Positions 8,023-16,382 of a stretch of 64,000 nucleotides of DNA are shown in pieces. Positions within the stretch are counted from its first letter, which is position 1. Every line of letters starts with the position of its first letter. Both the position numbers and the translations under genes were made by a program. This DNA is from Deinococcus gobiensis I-0 (GTDB lineage: Bacteria; Deinococcota; Deinococci; Deinococcales; Deinococcaceae), in the NCBI RefSeq assembly GCF_000252445.1, contig NC_017790.1, forward strand, positions 658,126 through 722,125, written 5' to 3'. Below the pieces are notes generated by a model, which was given only the letters and a program-made list of their open reading frames with translations, did no database searches and was not told where the DNA came from.

Positions 8023-8906
8023 GCGCCGTCACCCGCCCCGCACCGCGCACCCGGACCCGCACGCGCCCCGCCGTCTCGCCGCGCAGGGCCGGGCGGCTGG
8101 CGCTGCGCTACGCCCTGCTCGTCGGCGTGCTGCTGTTCGCCGTCTTTCCGTTCCTGTGGACCCTGGCGATCGCCCTTACCGACAAGACGGCGGGCGGCAG
8201 CATCTACGCCTTCCCGGCCAGCCTGTTTCCGCGCGCGGTCACCCTGAACAACTTCGCGGAGGTATACCGCACCTTCGGGCTGGGCAAGTACATCTGGAAC
8301 AGCGTGTCGATTACGGCCCTCACGGTGGTCGGTACGCTGGTCGTCTCGGCGCTGGCGGCCTACCCGCTGGCCCGCTTCCGCTTTCCGGGGCGCGGCTTGA
8401 TCTTCGGCGTGATCGTGGCGACGCTGGTGCTGCCGGGCGAGACCACCTTCATCGTGAACACCCTGACCCTCAAGAAGATGGGCCTGCTGGGCACCCACCT
8501 CGGCGTGGTGCTGCCGACCGTCGCCGGGGCCTTCGGGATCTTCCTGATGCGTCAGGCCTTCCTGGCCGTGCCCCAGGCCCTGCTGGAGGCGGCGCGGCTC
8601 GACGGCGCGGGCGAGTTCACGGTCCTGACGCGCATCATGCTGCCCCTCACGCGGCCCTCGCAGGCGGCGCTGGGCATCTTCACGCTCGTCACGACCTGGA
8701 ACGCCTACTTCTGGCCCATGTTGGTGCTCTCGGCCGCGCCCGACAAGCTGCCGCTGTCGGTGGCGGTCCTCAAGCTCAAGGGGCAGTTCAACTACGATCC
8801 CTTCAACATCGCCGCCGGGGCCCTGTTCATGATGGTGCCGGTGCTGCTCGTGTTCCTGGCCGCCCAGAAGCTGTTCATGCGCGGGCTGGAAGGGGCCGTC
8901 AAGTGA
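8019..8906 (+). CDS. Sugar ABC transporter permease, MalG-like
   Basis: A 295-residue permease starting at a GTG that overlaps the previous stop by four bases. The N-terminus is Arg/Pro-rich and cytoplasmic, followed by about six membrane helices. The EAA loop is EAARLDGAGEFTVL near residue 188. It pairs with the MalF-like permease. Its stop overlaps the GTG start of the hexosaminidase gene, so the translational coupling continues into the catabolic part of the operon. Confidence 0.92.
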   Translation: MSAVTRPAPRTRTRTRPAVSPRRAGRLALRYALLVGVLLFAVFPFLWTLAIALTDKTAGGSIYAFPASLFPRAVTLNNFAEVYRTFGLGKYIWNSVSITALTVVGTLVVSALAAYPLARFRFPGRGLIFGVIVATLVLPGETTFIVNTLTLKKMGLLGTHLGVVLPTVAGAFGIFLMRQAFLAVPQALLEAARLDGAGEFTVLTRIMLPLTRPSQAALGIFTLVTTWNAYFWPMLVLSAAPDKLPLSVAVLKLKGQFNYDPFNIAAGALFMMVPVLLVFLAAQKLFMRGLEGAVK

Positions 8907-10402
8907 CTGGCATCTCGCCCAACCGCACCCTGATCGTGGACCTGCCGGGACCGGACCTCACGCCGGACCAGGGCCGTTTCCTGGCGGCGCACGGTTTCGG
9001 GGGCGTCTGCCTGTTCGCCCGCAACATCACGACCCCCGAGCGCACCGCCCGCCTCGTGCGCGACCTGCGGGACGCCCTGGGTCACGACGCGCTGGTGGCG
9101 ACCGACCAGGAGGGGGGCGCGGTGCTGCGCCGCCTGGACGTGCCGCTCCCCCCCACCCCGCAGGCCCTGGGCGTGATCGGCTCCGGGGCCGCCGCCCGCG
9201 AGGCCGGAGCGGTCGCCGCGCGCGGCCTGATCGAGCTGGGCATCAACTGGAACTTCGCCCCCAGCCTGGACGTGAACAGCAACCCGCATAACCCGGTCAT
9301 CGGGGAGCGGTCCTTCAGCGCCGACCCCGCCGAGGTCGCCCGCCTGGGTGTGGCCTGGGCCCTGGGTAGCGAGACCGCCGGAGTGATGAGCTCGGTCAAG
9401 CACTTTCCCGGCCACGGCGACACTGCCCAGGACAGTCACCTCACCCTGCCCACCGTGACCAAGCCGCGTGCCGAGCTGGAGGCCACCGAGTGGCTGCCCT
9501 TCCGCGCCGCCGCGCAGGCCGGGGTGGGCAGCGTGATGACTGCCCATATCCTGTACCCGGCGCTGGACCCGCAGCGTCCGGCGACCCTTTCGCCCGCGGC
9601 CCTGACGGGGCTGCTGAGGCAGGAGTGGGGTTATGACGGCGTGGTCGTCACCGACGCGACCGACATGCGCGCCATCGCCGACCACTATCCGCGCGGCACG
9701 GCCGCCCCGGCGGCGCTGGCGGCCGGGGCCGACGCGGTCCTGAGCTGCGGACACGGCCAGCTCGTGCCCCACGCCGAACACGCGCGGGCCCTGGCGGACG
9801 CCCTGGCGGCCCGACAGCTGGACCCCGCACGGGTGGCCGAGGCACAGGACCGTCTGGCGCGGGCGGCGCTCCGCTTTCCGGGCACACCCCGGCCCTACCC
9901 GCCTGCGCAACGTGGGGCAGACGAACAAGCGACACAGGACTGGGCTGCCCGCAGCCTGCGCTGGCAGGGCACGCCGCCGGCCCTGGACCCGGCGCGACCG
10001 GTACTCCTCCTGGCTCCCGAGTCGGCCGCGCTCGGTGGCCCCTACGGCGATTTCCTGAGCGGCGAGGCGCTGGCGGCCAGCCTGCGTAACGTTTTTCCTC
10101 ACCTCCAGGTGGCCCTGCATGGCGGCCAGGACGCCAGCGCCGCCGAGGCTCTCCTGGCCCGCTTTCCCGGCGCGCCTGTCCTGCTGGCGACCACCGGCCG
10201 CTGGGGTGTCTCGGCGGCCGAGGCCGGGCTGGCCACCGGACTGCGGCGGGACCGGCGACCCGCGCTGCATCTGGCGCTGTGGTCTCCGGAGACGGTAGGC
10301 GCGCTGGGTCTGCCCGCCATCGTCACCCACGGCTTCCGCCCCGTGAACCTGCTGGCCCTGAACACCGCGCTCGCTACGCTACGGCTCCATGCGCCACACT
10401 GA
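8903..10402 (+). CDS. GH3 beta-N-acetylhexosaminidase (NagZ-like)
   Basis: A 499-residue cytoplasmic enzyme; there is no signal peptide. The GTG start overlaps the permease stop. Residues about 1-330 form the GH3 barrel: DQEGG near residue 69, the His/Asp loop KHFPGHGDTAQDSH typical of NagZ-type hexosaminidases, and VVTDATDMRAI holding the nucleophile Asp. A second, variable domain of about 150 residues follows, longer than in E. coli NagZ and as in Gram-positive GH3 GlcNAcases. It should cleave imported chitin oligosaccharides, or muropeptide sugars, to GlcNAc. The chitinase next door favours the first. Confidence 0.9.
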   Translation: MTGISPNRTLIVDLPGPDLTPDQGRFLAAHGFGGVCLFARNITTPERTARLVRDLRDALGHDALVATDQEGGAVLRRLDVPLPPTPQALGVIGSGAAAREAGAVAARGLIELGINWNFAPSLDVNSNPHNPVIGERSFSADPAEVARLGVAWALGSETAGVMSSVKHFPGHGDTAQDSHLTLPTVTKPRAELEATEWLPFRAAAQAGVGSVMTAHILYPALDPQRPATLSPAALTGLLRQEWGYDGVVVTDATDMRAIADHYPRGTAAPAALAAGADAVLSCGHGQLVPHAEHARALADALAARQLDPARVAEAQDRLARAALRFPGTPRPYPPAQRGADEQATQDWAARSLRWQGTPPALDPARPVLLLAPESAALGGPYGDFLSGEALAASLRNVFPHLQVALHGGQDASAAEALLARFPGAPVLLATTGRWGVSAAEAGLATGLRRDRRPALHLALWSPETVGALGLPAIVTHGFRPVNLLALNTALATLRLHAPH

Positions 10403-10441
10403 TGCCCCCTTTGCTCCTCTCCGACTGGTCGTGATCTCGCC

Positions 10442-11628
10442 TTGACAACCTCCCTGTCCTCCCCCACCCTTCCCAGCGCCCCGGCCTCCTCCTCCACCCT
10501 CGCAGGGCAAATCCTCGGTCCGGACGGCACCTTCCGGCCTGGCCGCCTGCATTTCGGGGCGTGGATCACGGAGGTCGAGGCGCTGGACCGTGCCCCGGAC
10601 CGCTGGATCGTCCCCGGCTTCGTCGACTCGCACGTGCATGGGGGCGGCGGCGGCGACACGATGGACGGTCCCGAGGGCGTTCGCCTGCTGGCCCGCCAGC
10701 ACGCGCGGCATGGCACCACCACGCTGCTGCCCACAACCATCACCCAGACCTGGGAACAGGTCATGGCGGCCCTGAGCGGCGTGCGCGAGGTCATGGAAGC
10801 GGGCGGCGTTCCCGGCGGGGCCGACCTGCCGGGCGCGCACCTCGAAGGCCCCTTCATCAGCATGGGCCGCCTGGGCGCCCAGCCCCCCTACGCGGTGGCC
10901 CCGGACCCCCGCTGGTGGCCGAGGCCCTGGCCAGCGGCGTGATCCGCGCGGTGACCCTGGCCCCCGAGCTGCCCGGCGCGCTCGAAGCCGGACTGGCCTT
11001 CGCGGCGGCCGGGGCGCGGGTGGGCGTGGGCCACACCCTGGCGGACGCCGACACCGTGCCCGCCTTCCTGCGCGCCGTACGCGGGGCCGGGGGCCGGGTG
11101 GCCGCCACCCACCTCTTCAACGCGATGGGCGGCGTCGAGGGCCGCGCGCCGGGACCTGCCGGGGCGCTGCTGGCCGACCCGGAAGCGTACCTGGAAGTGA
11201 TTCTCGACGGCCACCACGTCCATGCCCTGTCCTTCCTGCTCGCCCGCGCGGCTGCGCCGGGGCGGGTGGTGCTCGTCTCGGACGCGATGCGTGCCGCCGG
11301 TCTGGGCGACGGCGAGAGCGAGCTGGGCGGCCAGCCGGTCACGGTCCGGGGCGGGCGGGCGACCCTCGGCGGCGGGGCGCTGGCCGGCAGCGTCCTCACC
11401 CTCGACGGGGCGCTGCGCCGCGCCGTGCAGGCCGGGGTACCCCTGGCCGAGGCGGCCCGGATGCTGGGGGCCGCGCCCGCCGCCTCGCTGGGCCTGCATG
11501 ACCGGGGTGAGCTGCGTCCCGGTCTGCGCGCCGACATGGTGGCCCTGACCGGCGACCTGACCATCGAAAGCGTTCACGTGGGCGGCCAGCCTATCCCGCT
11601 GGACCGGCCCTGCCTGGAGATGCCATGA
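10442..11628 (+). pseudogene. nagA: N-acetylglucosamine-6-phosphate deacetylase, interrupted by a frameshift
   Basis: NagA removes the acetyl group from GlcNAc-6-P. The first frame (TTG at 10442) gives the metal site DSHVHGGGGGDTM and HLEGPFIS, then runs into a stop at 10940-10942 after a wrong tail. The second frame continues the protein from LVAEALASGV at 10912 with GHTLAD, THLFNAM, DGHHVH and VSDAM to 11628. The shift falls at the CCCCC run 10906-10910; one more C would restore APDPPLVAEALASG and a normal length near 394 residues. All catalytic motifs are intact, so this is a recent mutation, a homopolymer base-call error or programmed slippage. The TTG start has no good ribosome site. The stop overlaps the next ATG. 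Confidence 0.85.
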
Positions 11629-12677
11629 CCACAGACCTGCTTTCTTCCTCTCCCTCCCGCCCCCTGATGCTGCGCGAGGCGGCCGAAGCGCCCGCCGTCA
11701 TCGCCCGGCAGCCGGCCCTGAACCGTGAGGTCAACGCCGAACTCCTCGCGGCGCTGCGCGGTACGCCACCGAGCTACGTGGTCACGCTGGCGCGTGGCAG
11801 CAGCGACCATGCCGCGACCTTCCTGAAGTACGCCCTGGAAACGGCGCTGGGCCTGCCCGTCGCCAGCCTGGGACCGAGCGTCCATACCCAGTACGGCGCG
11901 CGTCTGCGGCTACGCGGCGCCCTGGTCGTGGCCGTCTCGCAATCGGGTGCGGGGCCGGACGTGGTCGAGACCCTGGCGATGGCCCGGGAGGCCGGGGCGC
12001 TGACCGTCGCCCTGGTCAACGTCGAGGACAGTCCGTTGGCTGCCGCCGCCCAGTTCGTGATTCCGCTGCGCTGCGGCGAGGAGCGGGCCGTGGCGGCCAC
12101 CAAGAGCTATCTCGCCAGCCTGAGCGCCCTGCTGCCTGTCATCGCCCAGCTGGGCGGCGACCTCGCCCTACAGGCGGCCCTGGAGCATCTGCCCGCCGTA
12201 CTGGAGCAGACCCTGACCCTGGAGGAGCAGGCCCGCGACCTGGCCCGGCACTACCGTGATGAGGAACGGCTGATCGTGCTGGCCCGCGGCCTGCATTGGG
12301 GCGTGGGCCAAGAGCTGGCACTGAAGTTGCAGGAAACCGGGGGGGTTCAGGCCGGAGCCTACAGCGCCGCCGAGTTCAGCCACGGTCCCAAACGGCTTCT
12401 GACGGGCGGCGTGCGCCTGCTGGGCCTGACTTCCGCCGACGCGGCGTGGCCGGCCACCCAGGAAGCCTACGGGGCTCTGCGGGGCGACGGGGCCGACCTG
12501 CGGACCCTTGGGCCAGCCCAGGGCAGCACCCTGAACACTCCGCCCAGCAACCATCCCCTGACCGATCCACTCGCCAGTGTCCTGGCCGGCTACCTGTTCG
12601 CCGGGCACCTCGCGCTGAGCCGGGGCCTGAACCCGGACACCCCTCCGCTGCTGAGCAAAGTGACCCGTACCCGCTGA
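11625..12677 (+). CDS. SIS-domain glucosamine-6-phosphate deaminase (NagB-II/GlmS-isomerase type)
   Basis: A 350-residue protein with two SIS domains and no glutaminase domain. It shows VTLARGSSDHAATFLKY and VAVSQSGAGPDVVETL in the first SIS, ATKSYLASL between, and GLHWGVGQELALKLQETGG and EFSHGPKRLL in the second. This matches NagB-II and AgaS-like enzymes, which convert glucosamine-6-P to fructose-6-P and ammonia. Following nagA it completes the route from GlcNAc-6-P to glycolysis. The ATG overlaps the nagA stop (ATGA). It is the last gene of the operon; downstream is the replication origin. GlmS-like synthesis is unlikely without the glutamine domain. Confidence 0.88.
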   Translation: MTTDLLSSSPSRPLMLREAAEAPAVIARQPALNREVNAELLAALRGTPPSYVVTLARGSSDHAATFLKYALETALGLPVASLGPSVHTQYGARLRLRGALVVAVSQSGAGPDVVETLAMAREAGALTVALVNVEDSPLAAAAQFVIPLRCGEERAVAATKSYLASLSALLPVIAQLGGDLALQAALEHLPAVLEQTLTLEEQARDLARHYRDEERLIVLARGLHWGVGQELALKLQETGGVQAGAYSAAEFSHGPKRLLTGGVRLLGLTSADAAWPATQEAYGALRGDGADLRTLGPAQGSTLNTPPSNHPLTDPLASVLAGYLFAGHLALSRGLNPDTPPLLSKVTRTR

Positions 12678-12702
12678 GCCCTGCCCCATTCACTCTCCCG
12701 CA

Positions 12703-12720
12703 CGACACACCTGAGCGATT
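12703..12720 (+). repeat. Isolated iteron (copy 1)
   Basis: CGACACACCTGAGCGATT, identical to the majority sequence of the main array but 142 bp upstream of it and only 25 bp after the end of the GlcNAc operon. Its distance from the cluster suggests a separate handcuffing or autoregulation role, or a remnant of a longer array. Confidence 0.85.
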
Positions 12721-12844
12721 GCCAAAACTCGGGGTGGTAACCGGGAGAGTTGCCTTTGATAGATCTCTTCCCAAAACATCTGTTATAGGTTTAAAACATC
12801 ATCCTATTCTGTATATGCACACAAATTCCTGCCGATTTTCCCGA

Positions 12845-13127
12845 CGACACACCTGAGCGATTGGCCATTTTCCCGACGACACACCTGAGCGATTGGCCAT
12901 TTTCCCGACGACACACCTGAGCGATTTGACATGCCCCTCCGACGACACACTTGAGCGATTGAGTCTCCCTTCAACGACACACCTGAGCGATTGGGAACGA
13001 CATACCTGAGCGATCCTCGACGACACACCTGAGCGATTGGGTCTATCGACCTACGACACACCTGAGCGATTGAAGCCCTCTACCGACGACACACTTGAGC
13101 GATTCCCTACGACACACCTGAGCGATT
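12845..13127 (+). repeat. Iteron array, ten 18-bp direct repeats
   Basis: Ten copies of CGACACACCTGAGCGATT, all in the same orientation, start at 12845, 12877, 12909, 12943, 12975, 12998, 13021, 13054, 13087 and 13110. Copies at 12943 and 13087 have T at position 9; the copy at 12998 has T at position 6 and C at position 18. Spacings fall into two classes, 23 bp and 32-34 bp, close to two and three helical turns, so all copies face much the same side of the helix. Spacers are short and partly shared (GGCCATTTTCC follows two copies). They should bind the Rep protein encoded downstream. Confidence 0.93.
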
Positions 13128-13165
13128 GAGGAGGTAAAACCTCGACTGGGACGGCTTTTTGCTTC

Positions 13166-13240
13166 AGAGCCTTGATGATGATCAATCAATATGTTTATTC
13201 AAATCTTTTCTATTCAGAGGCTCTAAAATTCAATCAATCA
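13166..13240. other. AT-rich putative DNA unwinding element before rep
   Basis: This segment is strongly AT-rich, with TCAATCAAT at 13182-13190 and a closely related CAATCAATC at 13231-13239. It is bounded on the left by AGAGCCT at 13166-13172, whose exact complement AGGCTCT occurs at 13218-13224. Placed between iterons and rep, it is the likely melting site and also contains the rep promoter. No perfect DnaA box is visible. Confidence 0.55.
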
Positions 13241-13250
13241 AAGGAGGCCC

Positions 13251-14615
13251 GTGACGACCGACCGACCAACCCGCTTCGACGAACTGAACCTCTCCCGACT
13301 CAACCTGATCTCGGCGGTGGACCAGGCCGATGTCAACGAGTGGGACGTGACCTACGAGGCGCAGGGCCGGGTGGTGCGTGTCCGCTGCGAAGCCCTACCG
13401 AAATACGCCGTTCCACACGGTCTGGATAGTGACGTGACAGCTGCCCTCATCAACCTGTATATCGCCCTGGAGGAGCCGGAGGACGGCCGTTTCTCGGTCA
13501 GTGCGACGGCCCTGATCAAGCTCTGCGGCTGGCATAACACCGGCAAATACCACGCGACCCTGCGTCAATGCCTGGAGCGGCTGCATACCTCGTCCTACAG
13601 CGTCAGTGGTGGCTGGCGCGATCACCCTCGGGGCCGCTGGACCCATGCCAAGTTCCACTTCATCGAGTCGCTGGACTTCAGCAGTGCCGATAGCAGCGGC
13701 TCCTTCGACGAGCGCACCATGATCTCGGGCCGGCTGGCGGACGCCATCGTGGCGAGCATCCGCAGCGGCTACGTCAAGCCTCTCGATTCGGAGTTCATGC
13801 TTTCACTTTCGCGGCCCCGGACCCGCGCCCTGTACCGGATTCTCGACGGCGCACGCTACGATCCCCAGCGGCCCGACGAGCGGGTGGACACTCTGGAAGT
13901 CAACCTGATCAACTGGGCGGACCAGTGCAAGATTCCCAGCACCATTCCCGGCAACATCCGCCGTGCGCTGGCCTCACCCCATGAGGAACTCGTCAAACGT
14001 GGTTACCTGCGTGACGTCACCCTCACGGGACGCGGCCGGGACCAGATGATCCGCTACGAATTCGTGCGCGAGTTCACGCCGATGGACCCGGCCCTCTCCC
14101 GACGGTTCCGGAGTTATGGCGTGGCCGACGGTGTGGCCCGCCGTCTGGTCCGCGAGGTCGGTCCGCCCTTCCTGACCGAGTCGATGGACCGCTTCGATCA
14201 GCTGATGCGCTCCGGCGTCCTCGTCGTGAAGAAGAGCAAGGCGGCGGCCCTGATCCACCTGATCCAGAATCCCGACGAGTATCCCTACCCCAGCGCCGCG
14301 CCGACGGTGCCCTCTCCTGCCCCGGCCGAGCCTGCGCGCAAAGCGGCCCGGATGGAGCCCCTGCTGGCCGCTCCCAGTGTCCGCGACGAATTTCTGGGCC
14401 TGGACCTTACCCAGGCGGCGGAGAAGGCCCTGGGCCGTCTGGGCGTGCACTACCGCAAGCTGCTGACTGTAGCGGAACTCGACCGTCTGCGGCACGCGTT
14501 GATCCAAGGGCGGCTGAACGCCGCCGAACTGCTCGACGAGGCGATGGGGGCAGTCGCCCGTCTGGAGAAGGAGGCCTTCGCCCAGCGCCTGCGCGCGCAG
14601 CTTCCGGCCGATTGA
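13251..14615 (+). CDS. Plasmid/secondary-chromosome replication initiator protein (RepA-like)
   Basis: A 454-residue initiator resembling the replication initiator protein A family (NLSRLNLISAVDQAD near the N-terminus, LYIALEEPEDGRFSVSATALIKLCGW near residues 70-95, LSLSRPRTRALYRILDGARY near 185-204). These blocks are consistent with winged-helix DNA binding. Residues about 345-380 are a Pro/Ala-rich linker before a helical C-terminal region. The GTG start has AAGGAGG only 3 nt upstream, which is tight but the only good site. It follows the iteron array directly, so it most likely binds those repeats, opens the AT-rich DNA and represses itself. Family placement is by motif reading only. Confidence 0.85.
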   Translation: MTTDRPTRFDELNLSRLNLISAVDQADVNEWDVTYEAQGRVVRVRCEALPKYAVPHGLDSDVTAALINLYIALEEPEDGRFSVSATALIKLCGWHNTGKYHATLRQCLERLHTSSYSVSGGWRDHPRGRWTHAKFHFIESLDFSSADSSGSFDERTMISGRLADAIVASIRSGYVKPLDSEFMLSLSRPRTRALYRILDGARYDPQRPDERVDTLEVNLINWADQCKIPSTIPGNIRRALASPHEELVKRGYLRDVTLTGRGRDQMIRYEFVREFTPMDPALSRRFRSYGVADGVARRLVREVGPPFLTESMDRFDQLMRSGVLVVKKSKAAALIHLIQNPDEYPYPSAAPTVPSPAPAEPARKAARMEPLLAAPSVRDEFLGLDLTQAAEKALGRLGVHYRKLLTVAELDRLRHALIQGRLNAAELLDEAMGAVARLEKEAFAQRLRAQLPAD

Positions 14616-14664
14616 TCTGTCCTCCCCCCTCCCCTGGTCTCCGCTGTCCCGCAGGAGTTTTTTC

Positions 14665-16119
14665 ATGACGACCCAACTGTCCGAACGCGATCCCGTCACC
14701 CGTCAGCAGGCCTACTTCGCTGGAGCTTGGCGCGATACGCCCGCTTCCTTCGAGGTCATTTATCCGGGCAATCTGGAAAGCATCGGTACGGTGGCCGACT
14801 GCACCCCAGAGGACGCGCGGCTCGCCATCGACGCGGCGGCGGCGGCCCTGCGGAACTGGCGGGCCGTCAACCCCTACGAGCGCGGGCAGGTGCTGCGCCG
14901 CTGGCATGACCTGATGTTCGTGCACAAGGAACAGCTGGCCCGCCTGATGACCCTGGAGATGGGTAAGCCGATCAGCGAGACGCGGGGTGAAGTGCATTAC
15001 GCCGCGAGTTTTGTCGAGTGGTGCGCCGAGGAGGCCAGCCGCATCGTCGGCGAGCGGATCCCGATGCGCCTGAGCCACAAACGCGGCTTCTCGAGCGCCG
15101 AGCCGGTGGGCATCGTCTACGCGGTGACGCCCTGGAATTTCCCGGCAGGCATGATTACCCGCAAGGCGGCCCCCGCCCTGGCCGCCGGGTGCGTGATGAT
15201 CCTCAAGCCGGCCGAGCAGAGCCCCATGACGGCGCTGTATCTGGCCGAGCTGTGGCTGGAGGCGGGCGGCCCGCCCGACACCCTGCAGGTACTGCCGACC
15301 AGCGACGCGGCTGCCCTGACCAAGCCCATGATGGAGGACATGCGGGTGCGCAAGCTGACCTTCACTGGCAGCACGGCAGTCGGGCGGCTGCTGTACACCC
15401 AGGCGGCGAAGACCATCAAGCGGGTCTCGCTCGAACTCGGGGGTCATGCCCCCTTCCTGGTCTTCGCGGACGCCGATCTGGAACGCGCCACACGCGAGAT
15501 CATGGCGTCGAAGTTCCGGAATGCCGGGCAGACCTGTATCAGCACCAACCGGATCTACGTGCAGCGCGAGGTGGCCGGAGAACTGACCCGGCGACTGGGC
15601 GAGCAGGCTGGTCGCCTGGTTCTCGGCGATCCGCTGCTCGACAACACCCAGGTCGGCCCCGTGGTCGAGCAGGCCGGACTGGACAAGGTGCGTGCCCAGG
15701 TCGAGGACGCCCTGTCGCGGGGCGCGCGGGCGGTGGTGGGCGGACAGGCGATGGAAGGTCTGTATTTCCAGCCGACTGTGCTGACCGATGTGGCTCCGGA
15801 CAGCCTGATCCTGCGCGAGGAGACCTTTGGGCCGGTGGCCCCGGTGGTGGTCTTCGATACCGAGGAGGAGGCCCTGGCCCTCGCGAATGCCAGTGAATAC
15901 GGGCTGGCCGCCTACGCCTATACCCGCGACCTCAGTCGGGCCTGGCGCGTAGCCGAGGCGCTCGAATACGGCATCGTGGGCATCAACGACGGCGTGCCGA
16001 GCGCGGCTGCTCCCAATGTCCCTTTCGGCGGAATGAAGAACAGCGGTGTGGGCCGCGAGGGCGGGCACTGGGGCCTCGACGAGTACCTGGAGACCAAGTT
16101 CATCAGCCTGGGGCTCTAA
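14665..16119 (+). CDS. NAD(P)-dependent aldehyde dehydrogenase, succinate-semialdehyde type
   Basis: A 484-residue aldehyde dehydrogenase of normal length. It has the cofactor-binding TPWNFPAGM and TFTGSTAVGR, the catalytic Glu in ELGGHAPFLVF and the catalytic Cys in NAGQTCIS near residue 287. The segment EMGKPISETRGEVHYAASF is typical of the succinate-semialdehyde dehydrogenase branch (GabD-like), which makes succinate from GABA-derived semialdehyde. AGGAG precedes the ATG at 8 nt. It stands alone between rep and a protease, with no transaminase beside it, so the physiological substrate is uncertain. Confidence 0.9.
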   Translation: MTTQLSERDPVTRQQAYFAGAWRDTPASFEVIYPGNLESIGTVADCTPEDARLAIDAAAAALRNWRAVNPYERGQVLRRWHDLMFVHKEQLARLMTLEMGKPISETRGEVHYAASFVEWCAEEASRIVGERIPMRLSHKRGFSSAEPVGIVYAVTPWNFPAGMITRKAAPALAAGCVMILKPAEQSPMTALYLAELWLEAGGPPDTLQVLPTSDAAALTKPMMEDMRVRKLTFTGSTAVGRLLYTQAAKTIKRVSLELGGHAPFLVFADADLERATREIMASKFRNAGQTCISTNRIYVQREVAGELTRRLGEQAGRLVLGDPLLDNTQVGPVVEQAGLDKVRAQVEDALSRGARAVVGGQAMEGLYFQPTVLTDVAPDSLILREETFGPVAPVVVFDTEEEALALANASEYGLAAYAYTRDLSRAWRVAEALEYGIVGINDGVPSAAAPNVPFGGMKNSGVGREGGHWGLDEYLETKFISLGL

Positions 16120-16382
16120 GGGGCCTTTCTGGGGCGTTAAGGGGCATTCCTGATATGGCTGGGCCTGCCATCCGCATATTCCAGACCGAGTAAAATTTGC
16201 AAATGTAAAACAGATCACAAATGTGGAAAACTTCATGACTGTCCAGTCAGGCGACGTGCTAAACCAGACGGGTCCATGACAACCGGTGCAGGGCTGCTGA
16301 GCAGTTCAGGCGTGTTCGCCTGTAAGGCGCGTGGCCCTGTCTTGTGCCCGTTTTTCGTCACTACGCACGTTGAGGAGGTTCT

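Larger units (their letters stand above)
12678..13250. other. Replication origin region with iterons
   Basis: This 573-bp gap has no gene. It contains eleven 18-bp iterons, an AT-rich stretch at 12760-12835 with AAAACATC repeated at 12773 and 12793, a GAGGT-AAA-ACCTC inverted repeat at 13131-13143 just after the last iteron, and a second AT-rich segment before the rep start. Iterons followed by AT-rich DNA and a rep gene are the classic layout of Rep-initiated plasmid and secondary-chromosome origins. Confidence 0.85.

Noticed and set aside
12845..13127. Repeat array read as a CRISPR.
   Set aside because: Repeats are 18 bp with gaps of only 5-16 bp, some gaps are identical to each other, and no cas genes are present; a rep gene follows.
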